A stretch of DNA of 61,323 nt from Streptomyces sabulosicollis (GCF_016103465.1 NZ_JAEEAP010000007.1:1-61323); one strand, 5' to 3'. Positions 8,593 to 17,160 are shown, numbered from the stretch's first letter. Program-made: numbers and translations. The notes: generated by a model not told the origin, from the letters alone.

Positions 8593-9654
8593 TTACCGGC
8601 CCATCTCCTCCTTGAGGGCCGTGACGAAGCCGTCCACGTCCTCCTCCGTGGTGTCGAAGGAGCACATCCAGCGCACATCACCCGCGGCCTCGTCCCAGAA
8701 GTAGAAGCGGTAGCGCTTCTGGAGGCGTTCGCTCACCTCGTGCGGGAGGCGGGCGAAGACCGCGTTGGCCTGGACCGGGTGGAGGATCTCCACCCCGTCC
8801 ACCGCGCGCACGCCGTCGGCCAGTCGCTGGGCCATGGTGTTGGCGTGGCGGGCGTTGCGCAGCCACAGGTCGCGGGCGAGCAGTGCCTCGAGCTGGACGG
8901 AGATGAACCGCATCTTGGACGCCAGCTGCATGGACAGCTTGCGCAGGTGCTTCATGGCGCCCACCGCGTCCGGGTCGAGGACGACGACGGCCTCGCCGAA
9001 GAGCATCCCGTTCTTGGTGCCGCCGAACGACAGGATGTCGACGCCCACCGCGTTGGTGAACGCGCGCATCGGCACGTCCAGGGACGCGGCCGCGTTGGCT
9101 ATCCGGGCGCCGTCGAGGTGGACCTTCATCCCGCGCTCGTGCGCGTGGTCGCAGATGGCGCGGATCTCGTCCACCGTGTAGACGGTGCCGAGCTCGGTGT
9201 TCTGGGCGATCGAGACCACCTGCGGCATCGCCCGGTGCTCATCGTCCCAGCCCCATGCCTGGCGGTCGATGAGCTCGGGGGTGAGCTTGCCGTCCTCGGT
9301 GGGGACGGTGAGCAGCTTCAGCCCGCCGACGCGCTCGGGCGCCCCGCACTCGTCGACGTTGATGTGGGCGGACTCGGCGCAGATGACCGCGCCCCAGCGG
9401 TCGGTGAGGGCCTGCAGGGCGACGACGTTGGAACCGGTGCCGTTGAACACCGGGAACGCCTGCGCGTGCGGGCCGAAGTGGCTGCGCATGACGAACTGCA
9501 GATGCGCGGTGTAGTCGTCCTCGCCGTAGGAGACCTGATGGCCTCCGTCGGCGAGGGCGAGCGCGGCGAGGATCTCCGGGTGGGTGCCGGCGTAGTTGTC
9601 GCTGGCGAAGCCGCGTACCTGGGGGTCGTGGTGGCGGCGGGCGTCGGTCCTCAC
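8593..9654 (-). CDS. Threonine aldolase / beta-eliminating lyase family (PLP)
   Basis: A 353-residue fold-type I PLP enzyme of the low-specificity threonine aldolase family. It starts with FASDNYAGTHPEIL, has the ring-stacking region HINVDECGAPE, the Asp of VHLDGARIANAA and the Schiff-base lysine in SFGGTKNGM. Members cleave L-allo-threonine or threonine to glycine and acetaldehyde, but substrates vary. The GTG at 9654 overlaps the stop of the SDR gene (GTGA), which marks translational coupling; upstream in-frame codons belong to the SDR gene read in another frame. It is the last gene of the DUF6421-SDR-lyase set. Confidence 0.9.
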   Translation of the reverse strand: MRTDARRHHDPQVRGFASDNYAGTHPEILAALALADGGHQVSYGEDDYTAHLQFVMRSHFGPHAQAFPVFNGTGSNVVALQALTDRWGAVICAESAHINVDECGAPERVGGLKLLTVPTEDGKLTPELIDRQAWGWDDEHRAMPQVVSIAQNTELGTVYTVDEIRAICDHAHERGMKVHLDGARIANAAASLDVPMRAFTNAVGVDILSFGGTKNGMLFGEAVVVLDPDAVGAMKHLRKLSMQLASKMRFISVQLEALLARDLWLRNARHANTMAQRLADGVRAVDGVEILHPVQANAVFARLPHEVSERLQKRYRFYFWDEAAGDVRWMCSFDTTEEDVDGFVTALKEEMGR

Positions 9655-10433
9655 GGCTTGGGGGTCAGCCACTGGCGGGTTCCGTTCACTTCCTGGGCGG
9701 GCCGGTCCCAGAGTCCGGTGATGGCCTCGGCCAGCTCCTTGACGTCCGTGAAGCCCGCGAACTTCGCGTTGGGGCGCTCCGCCCGCATGGCGTCGTGCAC
9801 CAGCGCCTTGACCACCAGGATGGCAGCGGCCGCCGAGGGGCCGCTCTCGCCCCCCAGTTTGCGGAAGGAGTCGGCGAGCGCGAGCGTCCACGCCTCGGCG
9901 GCGGCCTTGGCGGCGGCGTACGCGGCGTTGCCCGCGGTGGGCTTGGACGCCCCCGCCGCGCTGATCAGCACATAGCGGCCCTTGCCGCTGCGCAGCAGGG
10001 CGTCGTGGAAGGCGAGGGAGGTGTGCTGGGCGGTGCGGATCAGCAGATTGTGCAGGGTGTCCCAGTCGGCCAGCGGGGCGTCGGCGAAGGTCTTGCCGCC
10101 GCGCCAGCCGCCGACCAGGTGAACCAGCCCGTCGACCCGGCCGAACTCCTTCTCGGTGCGGTCGGCCCAGGCGCGGGCGGCGTCGAGGTCGAGCAGGTCG
10201 ACCGTCTCGCCGGTGACACTGGCGCCGCCGTGGGCGTAGCGCGCCGCGTCCACGGCCTCGGCCAGCCGCGCCGGATCGGCGTCGGAGGCGACCACCGTGG
10301 CGCCCGCCTCGGCGAGGCGGAGCAGCGTGGCCCGGCCCGCGGGGCCCGCCGCTCCGGCCACCGCCACCACCGCACCGTCCAGCGGCCGCTCACCCGGCTC
10401 GTTCGGGCTGGGGCTCGATGTCGGTGTGGTCAT
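9651..10433 (-). CDS. Short-chain dehydrogenase/reductase
   Basis: An NAD(P)-binding Rossmann protein of about 260 residues with the glycine motif VAGAAGPAGRA, an acidic residue after the second strand (ASDADP, suggesting NAD), and the catalytic YAAAK. The ATG at 10433 is preceded by GAGGAGG at ideal spacing. Another ATG at 10490 overlaps the stop of the upstream gene (ATGA) and would add 19 residues, so the start is not certain. It lies between the DUF6421 gene and the threonine-aldolase-like gene, all with overlapping ends; the set probably acts on one substrate that remains unknown. Confidence 0.88.
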   Translation of the reverse strand: MTTPTSSPSPNEPGERPLDGAVVAVAGAAGPAGRATLLRLAEAGATVVASDADPARLAEAVDAARYAHGGASVTGETVDLLDLDAARAWADRTEKEFGRVDGLVHLVGGWRGGKTFADAPLADWDTLHNLLIRTAQHTSLAFHDALLRSGKGRYVLISAAGASKPTAGNAAYAAAKAAAEAWTLALADSFRKLGGESGPSAAAAILVVKALVHDAMRAERPNAKFAGFTDVKELAEAITGLWDRPAQEVNGTRQWLTPKP

Positions 10434-10486
10434 GCTCGCTGCCTCCTCGTCCTGCCCCGCCTGGGGGCCGTGCGCCGCCGCGGTGC

Positions 10487-11884
10487 TCATGCCGCCGCCG
10501 GTAGGTCGCTGCCGGCCGTGATCCCCTTGGTCGAGGCGACCACGTCACGCAGCTTCTTCGCCAGCGCCTCGTAGAACATGCTCAGCGGAAACTCGTCGGG
10601 GAGCACGTCGTCGACGAGCTTGCGCGGCGGCTGGCTCAGGTCCAGGGCTTCGGGGCCCTTGGCCCAGACCGAGCCGGGGTGCGGTGCGAGATAGGTCGAG
10701 ACCAGCTCGTACGCCTTGAACCAGTGGACGAGCTTGGGGCGGTCGATACCGTCGCGGTAGAGCTTCTCGATCTCGCCGCAGAGCTGGTTGGTGACCTGCG
10801 AGGCGCGGGACCAGTCGATGTGCAGGGTGTTGTCCGTCCAGCGTACGACGTCGTGCTGGTGGAGGTAGGCGAAGAGCAACTGGCCACCGAGCCCGTCGTA
10901 GTTGCGGACCCGCGCGCCGGTGACCGGGAACCGGAACATCCGGTCGAAGATCACGGCGTACTGGACGTCACGGCCCTGGGCGACGCCCTCGGCCTCCAGC
11001 CTCACCGCCTCCTTGAAGGCCGTGAGGTCACAGCGCAGCTCCTCCAGCCCGTACATCCAGAACGGCTGCCGCTGCTTGATCATGAAGGGGTCGAACGGCA
11101 GGTCGCCATGGCTGTGGGTGCGGTCGTGGACCATGTCCCACAGGGCGAACGCCTCCTGGCAGCGGCGCTGGTCGGCGAGCATGTCCCGGATGTCGTCGGG
11201 GAGTTCCATCCCCAGGGCCCGGACGGCGGCCTCGCTGACCCGGCGGAACCGGGCCGCCTCGCGGTCGCAGAAGATGCCGCCCCAGGTGAACCGCTCGGGG
11301 GCCTCGCGGACGGCGATGGTCTCCGGGAAGAGCACGGCGGAGTTGGTGTCGTAGCCGGAGGTGAAGTCCTCGAAGGTGAGGCCGCAGTAGAGCGGGTTGT
11401 CATAGCGGGTGCGCTCCAGCTCGGCCAGCCAGTCCGGCCAGACCATGCGCAGCACCACGGCCTCCAGATTGCGGTCCGGGTTGCCGTTCTGCGTGTACAT
11501 GGGGAAGACCACGAGGTGCTGGAGTCCGTCGGCGCGCGTGCGGGCGGGCTGGAAGGCGAGCAGCGAGTCGAGGAAGTCGGGGACGCCGAAGCCGCCCTCG
11601 GCCCAGCGGCGCAGGTCCGCGACGACCGCCCGGTGGTAGTCGGCGTCGTGCGGAAGCAGTGGCGCGAGCTCCTCGATGGCCTCGATCACCCGGGCGATGG
11701 TGGCCGCGGCGGTCTCACGGGTGGGTGCGCCCTCGGCGTCGAAGTCGATGGAACCGTCCTTGGACTGCCACGGACGAAACGTTTCGACAGCGTCCTTGAG
11801 GGTCGGCCAGGCCGGATGATCGACCACACGCTCTGCGGGCAGAACGCCACCTTCAGCTATCGCAGACGAAAGGATTTCCGTCAT
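10487..11884 (-). CDS. DUF6421 family protein
   Basis: A 465-residue cytoplasmic protein matching the actinomycete family DUF6421 (RPWQSKDGSIDF near the N-terminus; HDRTHSHGDLPFDPFMIKQRQPFWMYGLEELRCDLTAF in the middle). The His-rich HDRTHSHG followed by EELRCDL looks like a metal site, reminiscent of HExxH-type or metal-dependent enzymes, but that is inference. I use the ATG at 11884, five bases after AAGGAG. It heads a three-gene operon with the SDR and the PLP lyase. The function is not known to me. Confidence 0.8.
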   Translation of the reverse strand: MTEILSSAIAEGGVLPAERVVDHPAWPTLKDAVETFRPWQSKDGSIDFDAEGAPTRETAAATIARVIEAIEELAPLLPHDADYHRAVVADLRRWAEGGFGVPDFLDSLLAFQPARTRADGLQHLVVFPMYTQNGNPDRNLEAVVLRMVWPDWLAELERTRYDNPLYCGLTFEDFTSGYDTNSAVLFPETIAVREAPERFTWGGIFCDREAARFRRVSEAAVRALGMELPDDIRDMLADQRRCQEAFALWDMVHDRTHSHGDLPFDPFMIKQRQPFWMYGLEELRCDLTAFKEAVRLEAEGVAQGRDVQYAVIFDRMFRFPVTGARVRNYDGLGGQLLFAYLHQHDVVRWTDNTLHIDWSRASQVTNQLCGEIEKLYRDGIDRPKLVHWFKAYELVSTYLAPHPGSVWAKGPEALDLSQPPRKLVDDVLPDEFPLSMFYEALAKKLRDVVASTKGITAGSDLPAAA

Positions 11885-12192
11885 GACCACTCCTTCACCG
11901 GAGAAACTCGCGTATGACCACCGTATCCATGGAGACTCCCTCGCTCAAGCGACGGTACGGGAAATCATCCTGCGCCACACCCGCACCACCGCAGTTTTTC
12001 CTGCCCCCATCGGCTCGGCTCATGCCACGGCCCCGCTTGAACGGTCCCGTCATGAGCGGCCGGTATGGTGTGCGCCGGTCCGGGCGGCCCGTCCGCCGCG
12101 TGCCGATGAACCAGCCACCCCACTGCCTCCCCCGACCCGACGAAGACGACCCGACGAAGGCCGTCGAGGGCCGTCAGAAGAGCGAGACAGCG
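11885..12192. other. Divergent intergenic region
   Basis: About 308 bases lie between the DUF6421 operon and the phosphodiesterase gene. It must contain both promoters. The only open frame is an in-frame upstream extension of the phosphodiesterase that lacks family similarity. I see no convincing palindrome or RNA gene. Confidence 0.5.
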
Positions 12193-12876
12193 TTGACTTT
12201 TCTCACCATCGGACACCGCGGAGTGATGGGTGTCGAACCGGAGAACACCCTGCGGTCCTTCGTCCGCGCCGAGCACGAGGGCATGGACGTCATCGAACTT
12301 GACCTGCACCTCAGCAAGGACGGCGCGCTCGTGGTGATGCACGACGCGCACGTCGACCGCACCACCGACGGCAAGGGCCCGATCAGCGACTTCACCCTCG
12401 CGGAGCTGCGTGAGCTGGACGCCGGGGAGGGGGAGCGGATCCCGGTCTTCGAGGAGGTCGTGGACGCCGTGCGGGCGCCGCTCCAGGCCGAGATCAAGGA
12501 CACGGCCGCCGCCCGGGCACTGGCCGAGGCGCTGACCCGCCGCGATCTGCTGGACCGGGTGGACATCCTGTCCTTCCACGACGAGGCGCTCGCGGAGATC
12601 CGCAGGCTGCTCCCGACCGCCCGCACCGCCCTCGTGGCCAGCCGCTACGGCCTCGATGTGATCGACCGCGCGCACGCCGTCGACGCCGGGATGCTGGTGC
12701 TCAACATCCGCAGGCTGACCCTGGAGCTGGTGGAGAAGGCGCACGCCGACGACCTCAAGGTCATCGGCTGGACCGTGAACACCCCCGACCAGCTCAAGCT
12801 GGTCCGTGGCCTCCGCCTGGACGGCGCCACCACCGACTTCCCGGAGATCCGGCGGGCGGCCCGCTTCACGGCATGA
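12193..12876 (+). CDS. Glycerophosphodiester phosphodiesterase
   Basis: A 227-residue GDPD enzyme. The catalytic and metal residues are in GHRGVMGVEPENT, VIELDLHLSKDGALVVMHD and LQAEIKD; the end has the usual VIGWTVNTPDQ and GATTDFP. It hydrolyses glycerophosphodiesters to glycerol-3-phosphate and an alcohol. I place the start at the TTG at 12193, because family members begin at TFLTIGHRG; an ATG at 12106 would add 29 Pro/Arg-rich residues with no signal-peptide character. No signal peptide is seen, so it is probably cytoplasmic. A 23-bp tandem duplication covers the stop codon. Confidence 0.88.
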   Translation: MTFLTIGHRGVMGVEPENTLRSFVRAEHEGMDVIELDLHLSKDGALVVMHDAHVDRTTDGKGPISDFTLAELRELDAGEGERIPVFEEVVDAVRAPLQAEIKDTAAARALAEALTRRDLLDRVDILSFHDEALAEIRRLLPTARTALVASRYGLDVIDRAHAVDAGMLVLNIRRLTLELVEKAHADDLKVIGWTVNTPDQLKLVRGLRLDGATTDFPEIRRAARFTA

Positions 12877-12911
12877 CGCACTCGCGGGTCACGGCATGAC
12901 GCGCTCGCGGG
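12866..12911. repeat. 23-bp tandem duplication over a stop codon
   Basis: The 23 bases 12866-12888 recur at 12889-12911 with one difference. The first copy contains the phosphodiesterase stop codon. Confidence 0.93.
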
Positions 12912-12945
12912 CGGCATTCACCGGTACGGCGTAAACGCCGCCCAC

Positions 12946-12963
12946 GGGCCTTCCGAGAGGCCC
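12946..12963. terminator. Short hairpin between convergent genes
   Basis: GGGCCT / AGGCCC with a six-base loop lies between the convergent phosphodiesterase and acetyltransferase genes. It is short but correctly placed for a bidirectional terminator. Confidence 0.45.
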
Positions 12964-12980
12964 AGGAACCTCGGACGGGT

Positions 12981-13538
12981 TCAGCCGAGGGGCTTGATCA
13001 GCAGCTCGAACTCGAGGTCGGCGCGGCGCGGCACGCCGAAGCGCTCATCGCCGTACGGGAACGGGGTCATCCGGCCGGTACGGGCGTAGCCGCGCCGCTC
13101 GTACCAGGCGATCAGCTCCTCGCGGGCGGAGATCACCGTCATGTGCATCTCCTTCGCGCCCCACTCCGCCCGCGCGTACCGCTCGGCCTCCGCGATGATC
13201 ACCTTGCCCAGGCCGCCGCCCTGGAGGGTGGGCCGGACCGCGAACATGCCGAAGTAGGCGTGGTCACCGCGGTGCTCGAGCTGGCAGCAGGCGATCAGCT
13301 CACCGTCCCGCTCGACGATCATCATCCGGCCGTTCTCGGCCCGCACCACGTCCGCGACGTTCTCCGGGTCGGTGCGCTGCCCGTCCAGGATGTCCGCCTC
13401 CGTGGTCCATCCGGCGCGGCTGGCGTCCCCGCGGTAGGCCGACTCGATCAGCGCCACCAGTCCCTCCACATCGGCCTCGGTGGCCGTGCGGAAGGTGAGC
13501 GGGTCGGTGGCTCGTACGGTCGCGTCCGCGGTGTCCAT
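12981..13538 (-). CDS. GNAT family N-acetyltransferase
   Basis: A 185-residue acetyltransferase. The acetyl-CoA loop is VRPTLQGGGLGKVII (Q/R-x-x-G-x-G/A form), preceded by the strand ACCQLEHRGDHAYFGMFAV and followed by the terminal AWYERRGYARTGR. Such proteins transfer acetyl groups to amines; the substrate cannot be inferred. The ATG is at 13538. It lies convergent with the phosphodiesterase gene and alone on its strand. Confidence 0.88.
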   Translation of the reverse strand: MDTADATVRATDPLTFRTATEADVEGLVALIESAYRGDASRAGWTTEADILDGQRTDPENVADVVRAENGRMMIVERDGELIACCQLEHRGDHAYFGMFAVRPTLQGGGLGKVIIAEAERYARAEWGAKEMHMTVISAREELIAWYERRGYARTGRMTPFPYGDERFGVPRRADLEFELLIKPLG

Positions 13539-13573
13539 GGCGTCGGCGGGATTCCCTTCGGTGACGGCCGGGC

Positions 13574-13648
13574 GGCCGGTGGCCGGTGGCCGGTGGCCGG
13601 TGTGGCGGTTGGTATCGCGGTCGGTGTGGCGGTTGGTATCGCGGTCGG
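13574..13648. repeat. Short tandem repeats upstream of the GNAT gene
   Basis: Several GGCCGGT-type heptamers (from about 13574) run into two perfect 24-bp tandem copies at 13601-13624 and 13625-13648. They occupy the divergent space between the acetyltransferase and VOC genes and may alter promoter spacing by slippage. Confidence 0.9.
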
Positions 13649-13706
13649 TGGCGGCAAACAGACCTTAACCTGCCCCGAAGGGGTCGGGTTGCGTAGGGTC
13701 GCGGGC

Positions 13707-14099
13707 ATGGTTCACGTACTGAGCAGCCGCGTCCTGCTGCGGCCGACGGACCCCGAGCGCTCCCGGGCGTTCTACGGCGACGCCCTGGGCCTGGCGGTCT
13801 ACCGGGAGTTCGGGACGGGCCCCGAGCGCGGCACGGTCTACTTCCTCGGCGGGGGCTTCCTGGAGGTCTCCGGCCGCTCCGAGACCCCGCCCGCCCCGGG
13901 CCTGCAGCTGTGGCTCCAGGTGGCGGACGCGACGGCGGCGCACAAGGAGCTCACCGCGCAGGGGGTCGAGGTGCTGCGCCCGCCGAAGAAGGAGCCGTGG
14001 GGGCTGGTGGAGATGTGGATCGCGGACCCGGACGGTGTGCGGATCGCGGTCGTGGAGGTGCCCGAAGACCACCCCATCCGCTACCGGCCGGGGACCTGA
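13707..14099 (+). CDS. VOC superfamily protein (glyoxalase/dioxygenase fold)
   Basis: A 130-residue vicinal-oxygen-chelate protein with two beta-alpha-beta-beta-beta units: RVLLRPTDPERSRAFYGDALGL at the start and IADPDGVRIAVVEVPEDHP at the end. The family includes glyoxalase I, fosfomycin resistance and extradiol dioxygenases. The metal ligands are not clear enough to pick an activity. The ATG at 13707 has only a weak ribosome site (GCGGG). Confidence 0.85.
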   Translation: MVHVLSSRVLLRPTDPERSRAFYGDALGLAVYREFGTGPERGTVYFLGGGFLEVSGRSETPPAPGLQLWLQVADATAAHKELTAQGVEVLRPPKKEPWGLVEMWIADPDGVRIAVVEVPEDHPIRYRPGT

Positions 14100-14210
14100 T
14101 CCGGTTCCCCGGCGGGGCCCGCCCGGCGCCATGGGAGGCGCGCGGGCGGGGCCGCCGGGGGTTGATACGCACAAGCGCCCACCGGATGACCCGGCGGCGC
14201 ACGGATCGCG

Positions 14211-14303
14211 CTAGGAACGCGCACGCGCCTGGCGCCGGATCGCCGACGCGTCGGCGCGTTTCCGCCCGTACCAGCAGAAGACCGACCGCGTGCTGCCCGT
14301 CAT
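14211..14303 (-). CDS. Possible 30-residue basic peptide
   Basis: In the nearly 300-base gap between the VOC and PPOX genes there is a short frame of 30 residues starting at the ATG at 14303 after GGTGAGG. The peptide has an aromatic/basic character (VFCWYGRKRADASAIRR). I cannot tell a real small protein from chance. Nothing else is seen in this gap. Confidence 0.25.
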   Translation of the reverse strand: MTGSTRSVFCWYGRKRADASAIRRQARARS

Positions 14304-14396
14304 CCGCCTCACCCCGCGCTCCTCGTAGTGGCGCGGGAGAGGGGTGCCCGAGGGGTCGGGCGCGGGGCGGACGGCGGGCAGGCGGTGCGGCGCGGA

Positions 14397-14816
14397 TCAG
14401 CCGGGCTGGCTGTTCTCCTTGTGCTCGCCCCAGCCGTGCCAGCGGTCGATCTCGATCCAGGCGCTGACCCGGCCGCGGTCGCGCTGCGGGTAGTCCTTGC
14501 CCAGGTACTGCTGGGCCAGCCGGTCGATCCCGGCCAGGTCCTTGTCGTCCTGGAGCTCGACGACCCGGCCGATGAGGGTGATGTGGTTGTACCAGTTCGC
14601 CTCGTCGATCACGGTGAGCGAGACCCTGGGGTCGTTGCGGATGTGGTCGAGCCGCTTGCGGCCCTCGTCCATGTTGACCAGGACCCGGCCGTCGTCCCAG
14701 AGGTACCAGGTGGCCGTGGACACCGGCTGGCCGTCGGACCGGATCGTCGCGATCACGGCCGGATTGGGCTTCTCGAGCATGGCGACGGCGGCCTCGGGAA
14801 GCGGTGGATTCGACAC
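14397..14816 (-). CDS. PPOX-class F420/flavin-dependent oxidoreductase
   Basis: A 139-residue split-barrel protein of the pyridoxamine-phosphate-oxidase-like superfamily, F420-binding branch. It has PNPAVIATIRSDGQPVSTATWYLWDDGRVLVN (the classic start), RKRLDHIRNDPRVSLTVID, and LIGRVVEL followed by a DRLAQQYLGKDYPQRDR end. Relatives bind F420 or FMN and reduce diverse compounds. The GTG at 14816 follows AGGAGGAG, an excellent ribosome site. Confidence 0.9.
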   Translation of the reverse strand: MSNPPLPEAAVAMLEKPNPAVIATIRSDGQPVSTATWYLWDDGRVLVNMDEGRKRLDHIRNDPRVSLTVIDEANWYNHITLIGRVVELQDDKDLAGIDRLAQQYLGKDYPQRDRGRVSAWIEIDRWHGWGEHKENSQPG

Positions 14817-15032
14817 GGGCTCTCCTCCTCTTCGGACAGCTGTACACGTCCCGTGGTGCGGCTGGGGCCTGCGTGATCCACGGGCCGCACCTCTCACCGT
14901 GCCACACCACGCCTCGCGCTCCCCACAACTCCGTACGCCTCGCGCTCCCCCACTGCGTCCGTGCGCTCCCGTGTGTCGTGCCGCGCCAGGGGATGTCTCC
15001 TGGTAATACGTCCCCCTTCGGGAGGTGTGGCC

Positions 15033-15671
15033 GTGCACGGACCTCCGCTCATCGGCTGGCTGCTGGTCGCGCTGTGCGCGGCCACGGGTGGCTACTGTCT
15101 GCTGCAGATGCGCGGTGAGCCGCCCGGGCCGGGACGGCGGATCGCGGGCGCCGAGGCGCTGATGGGGTGGGGGATGGCGGTGATGGCGGTGCCGTCCACC
15201 GCGCTCGACCCCCGGCCATGGGGTCCGCCCGCCTTGGCGGCGGTCTTCGCCGTGGCCGCCGTAAGGGCTTTGCTGCCGGTCCCGCGCGGCGCTGGGCTCC
15301 CGGGGCACCGGCTGCACCACGCCGTCGGGGCGCTGGCGATGGTCTATATGGCGCTCGCGATGATGGTGGGCACCACGGGCGGCCACCATCACACCGGCGA
15401 GATGGCACCGGGCCGGATGGCGGGCGGGGTGCCGCTGCTGACCGGGGCGCTGCTCGTGTACTTCGCGGTCTACGTCGTACGGTCCGGGCTGCGGCTCGTG
15501 CCGATGACGGACGGGGCCGTGGACGGGGCCGTGGACGGGGCCGTCGAAGGGGCCGTGGACGGCGCGGGGGCGGGGCCGCCGGGCGCCCGCTGGTCGCGGC
15601 GGCCCGAGCTGCGGCATGCCTGCAGGCTGTCGATGGGGATAGGGATGTTCGCCATGCTGGTGGCCCTGTGA
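15033..15671 (+). CDS. DUF5134 membrane protein
   Basis: A 212-residue protein with six predicted membrane helices, starting HGPPLIGWLLVALCAATGGYCLLQMR, as in the DUF5134 family of Streptomyces. A His-rich loop (TTGGHHHTGEM) between helices could bind a metal. Between helices 5 and 6 a cytoplasmic linker contains GAVDGAVDGAVEGAVDGAG, encoded by four near-perfect 12-bp units (about 15510-15560). GTG at 15033 is preceded by GGGAGGTG; a GTG two codons earlier is also possible. This is the last clearly chromosomal gene. Confidence 0.82.
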   Translation: MHGPPLIGWLLVALCAATGGYCLLQMRGEPPGPGRRIAGAEALMGWGMAVMAVPSTALDPRPWGPPALAAVFAVAAVRALLPVPRGAGLPGHRLHHAVGALAMVYMALAMMVGTTGGHHHTGEMAPGRMAGGVPLLTGALLVYFAVYVVRSGLRLVPMTDGAVDGAVDGAVEGAVDGAGAGPPGARWSRRPELRHACRLSMGIGMFAMLVAL

Positions 15672-16003
15672 ATGGGACCCTCATCATGTGGGAGAACTCG
15701 CTCTGACTAGGGCTTTCACCTGCAACGACGCATTGCGAGTCGGCCATGGCTAGACATGACCCACCTATGGTTAGACAAGATCATCTCCCATCTGTCTCCC
15801 ATCTCCCACCCCAGAGCAACACAGAGACCGACCCCGGGGTGCACCTGGGGGTAAGCAGAGCCCGGGGCCGGCCGTTCAGTGAGGGGGGTTGAGCCGCCCG
15901 CCCGACAAGCGCGTTCCCTACCGAGCAGGCATCTGGATATATCCAGCGCCTACCCAGATTCCTAGCCTGATCACTTCGCGAGGGTGATCGTCTAGGGGTC
16001 TGG
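15672..16003. other. Noncoding junction between host genes and mobile DNA
   Basis: These 332 bases hold no gene I can support. They are less GC-rich than the flanks and contain two direct repeats ATGGYTAGACA (15746-15756 and 15767-15777) and a run of TCTCCCAT repeats (about 15785-15810). The change from housekeeping to accessory genes occurs here, so it is one candidate for the left attachment region. No tRNA was found. Confidence 0.45.
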
Positions 16004-16615
16004 GTGGAGGAGCGGGCGCTATATCGCCGTATTGCCGATGCCCTTATGGACCGCATCGGCAAGGGCGATTGGGCGCCCGGGAAGCAGATCCCCTCCCGAG
16101 TCGATCTCGCGACCGAGTACGGAGTCCACGAGCAGACTGTCCGCTTGGCGGTCGCCCTCCTCCGAAGGCAGGGCCTTCTCGAGGGTCAGGCGCGGAAGCG
16201 TCTTACCGTGGCCTACCCTCCGGCCGTGCGTATCCTCACGGACCCTGACGGGGACTGGCCCTACGGCTGTGAGGTCATTGACGCCGGCAGCTGCCGCGCC
16301 TCCCCCGACCTTGCGGGTCGCCTGGACATCTCCGCGGGTGCGACCGTGCGCCGAGAGACATTGGAGTGCTGGGATCCGGGCGGCCGGTCGGCGATGCTCG
16401 TCACCAGCTGGTGGCGCGGCCGGCGGCACAAGCATGCCTCCGCGGCCGTCGAAGCGGGCACCGTGCGGCTGGACGCCCGGCAGGCTCAGGCATTCCGGCT
16501 GCCAATGGATACGGTGGCGATTCTGTTGCAGCGGACCCGCCTGGATGCGGGTGGACTGCCGGTTGAGGTAGCTGATTTGGTCCTCCCCGCGGATCGGTGG
16601 CGGCTGCGGTTGTAA
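16004..16615 (+). CDS. GntR-family regulator with UTRA-like domain
   Basis: A 203-residue protein. Residues 1-65 form the GntR winged helix (YRRIADALMDRIGKGDWAPGKQIPSRVDLATEYGVHEQTVRLAVALLRRQGLL). The remainder resembles the UTRA effector domain of HutC-type members (VRRETLECWDPGGRSAMLVTSWWRG; RTRLDAGGLPVEVADLVLPADRW). Regulators of this kind control transfer genes in Streptomyces integrative plasmids and also metabolic genes. The GTG at 16004 lies five bases after TAGGGG, with no ribosome site, so the transcript may be leaderless. Confidence 0.82.
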   Translation: MEERALYRRIADALMDRIGKGDWAPGKQIPSRVDLATEYGVHEQTVRLAVALLRRQGLLEGQARKRLTVAYPPAVRILTDPDGDWPYGCEVIDAGSCRASPDLAGRLDISAGATVRRETLECWDPGGRSAMLVTSWWRGRRHKHASAAVEAGTVRLDARQAQAFRLPMDTVAILLQRTRLDAGGLPVEVADLVLPADRWRLRL

Positions 16616-16779
16616 CCCTGGGCAGGGCTGGGCGACATGCCCGTTTGCGTGGCGTGCTTGGGCGGCCAGTCAACAAGCCGCCGTGTCTCCAGGGAAGGGT
16701 TTGCGCGTACATAAATGCACCCCCCACGGATTCATCACAGGGCGTTTATACGCTGGCCAGAGCTTTTGCCTCGGAGGCA

Positions 16780-17160
16780 TCAGCAGGCCGGCGAACAGGC
16801 CCACAACTGCACGCCGTTGACGGTGCCGAGGAACCTCGACGTATAGAGGGTGAGCCCGCAGAGGGTGCAGGCGTAGCCGGCGCGCTGGTCTGCGGTGAGC
16901 CGGGCCGGGTCGGGGAGGTCGAGGAGTTCGGCCCACGCGTAGCCGTCTGAGTGGATGCCGCAGTGGTCGGTGTCGGCGAGGGCGAGGTACAGCATGCGGC
17001 ACTGGGTGTTGGTGAGCTGGGGCGGCAGGTCGGCTTCGATGCGGGTCCGGCAGCCGTCCACGCTGACCCGCGGTTGACGCCCTGTGAGTGCGGCCAGCCG
17101 GGCGGCGAGGGATTCGGCCCTGGGGCTGCTGCTGTGGCGTGGTCCGGCCGTAGGCTCCAT
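16780..17160 (-). CDS. Small Cys-containing protein, unknown
   Basis: A 126-residue protein starting at the ATG at 17160. A helical middle (TNTQCRMLYLALADTDHCGIHSDGYAWAELLDL) is followed by CTLCGLTLYTSRFLGTVNGVQLWACSPAC, whose CxxC and C-x3-C spacing suggests a zinc ribbon. I do not recognise the family. It is transcribed away from the small GntR gene and shares its regulatory region. Confidence 0.6.
   Translation of the reverse strand: MEPTAGPRHSSSPRAESLAARLAALTGRQPRVSVDGCRTRIEADLPPQLTNTQCRMLYLALADTDHCGIHSDGYAWAELLDLPDPARLTADQRAGYACTLCGLTLYTSRFLGTVNGVQLWACSPAC

Noticed and set aside
15510-15560. Microsatellite marking a broken gene
   Set aside because: The 12-bp units in the DUF5134 gene keep the frame and lie in a predicted loop, so the gene is intact.
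15715-15760. Possible tRNA 3' end as an attachment site
   Set aside because: A GCGAGTCGG stretch resembles a T arm, but no complete cloverleaf or anticodon stem can be drawn.
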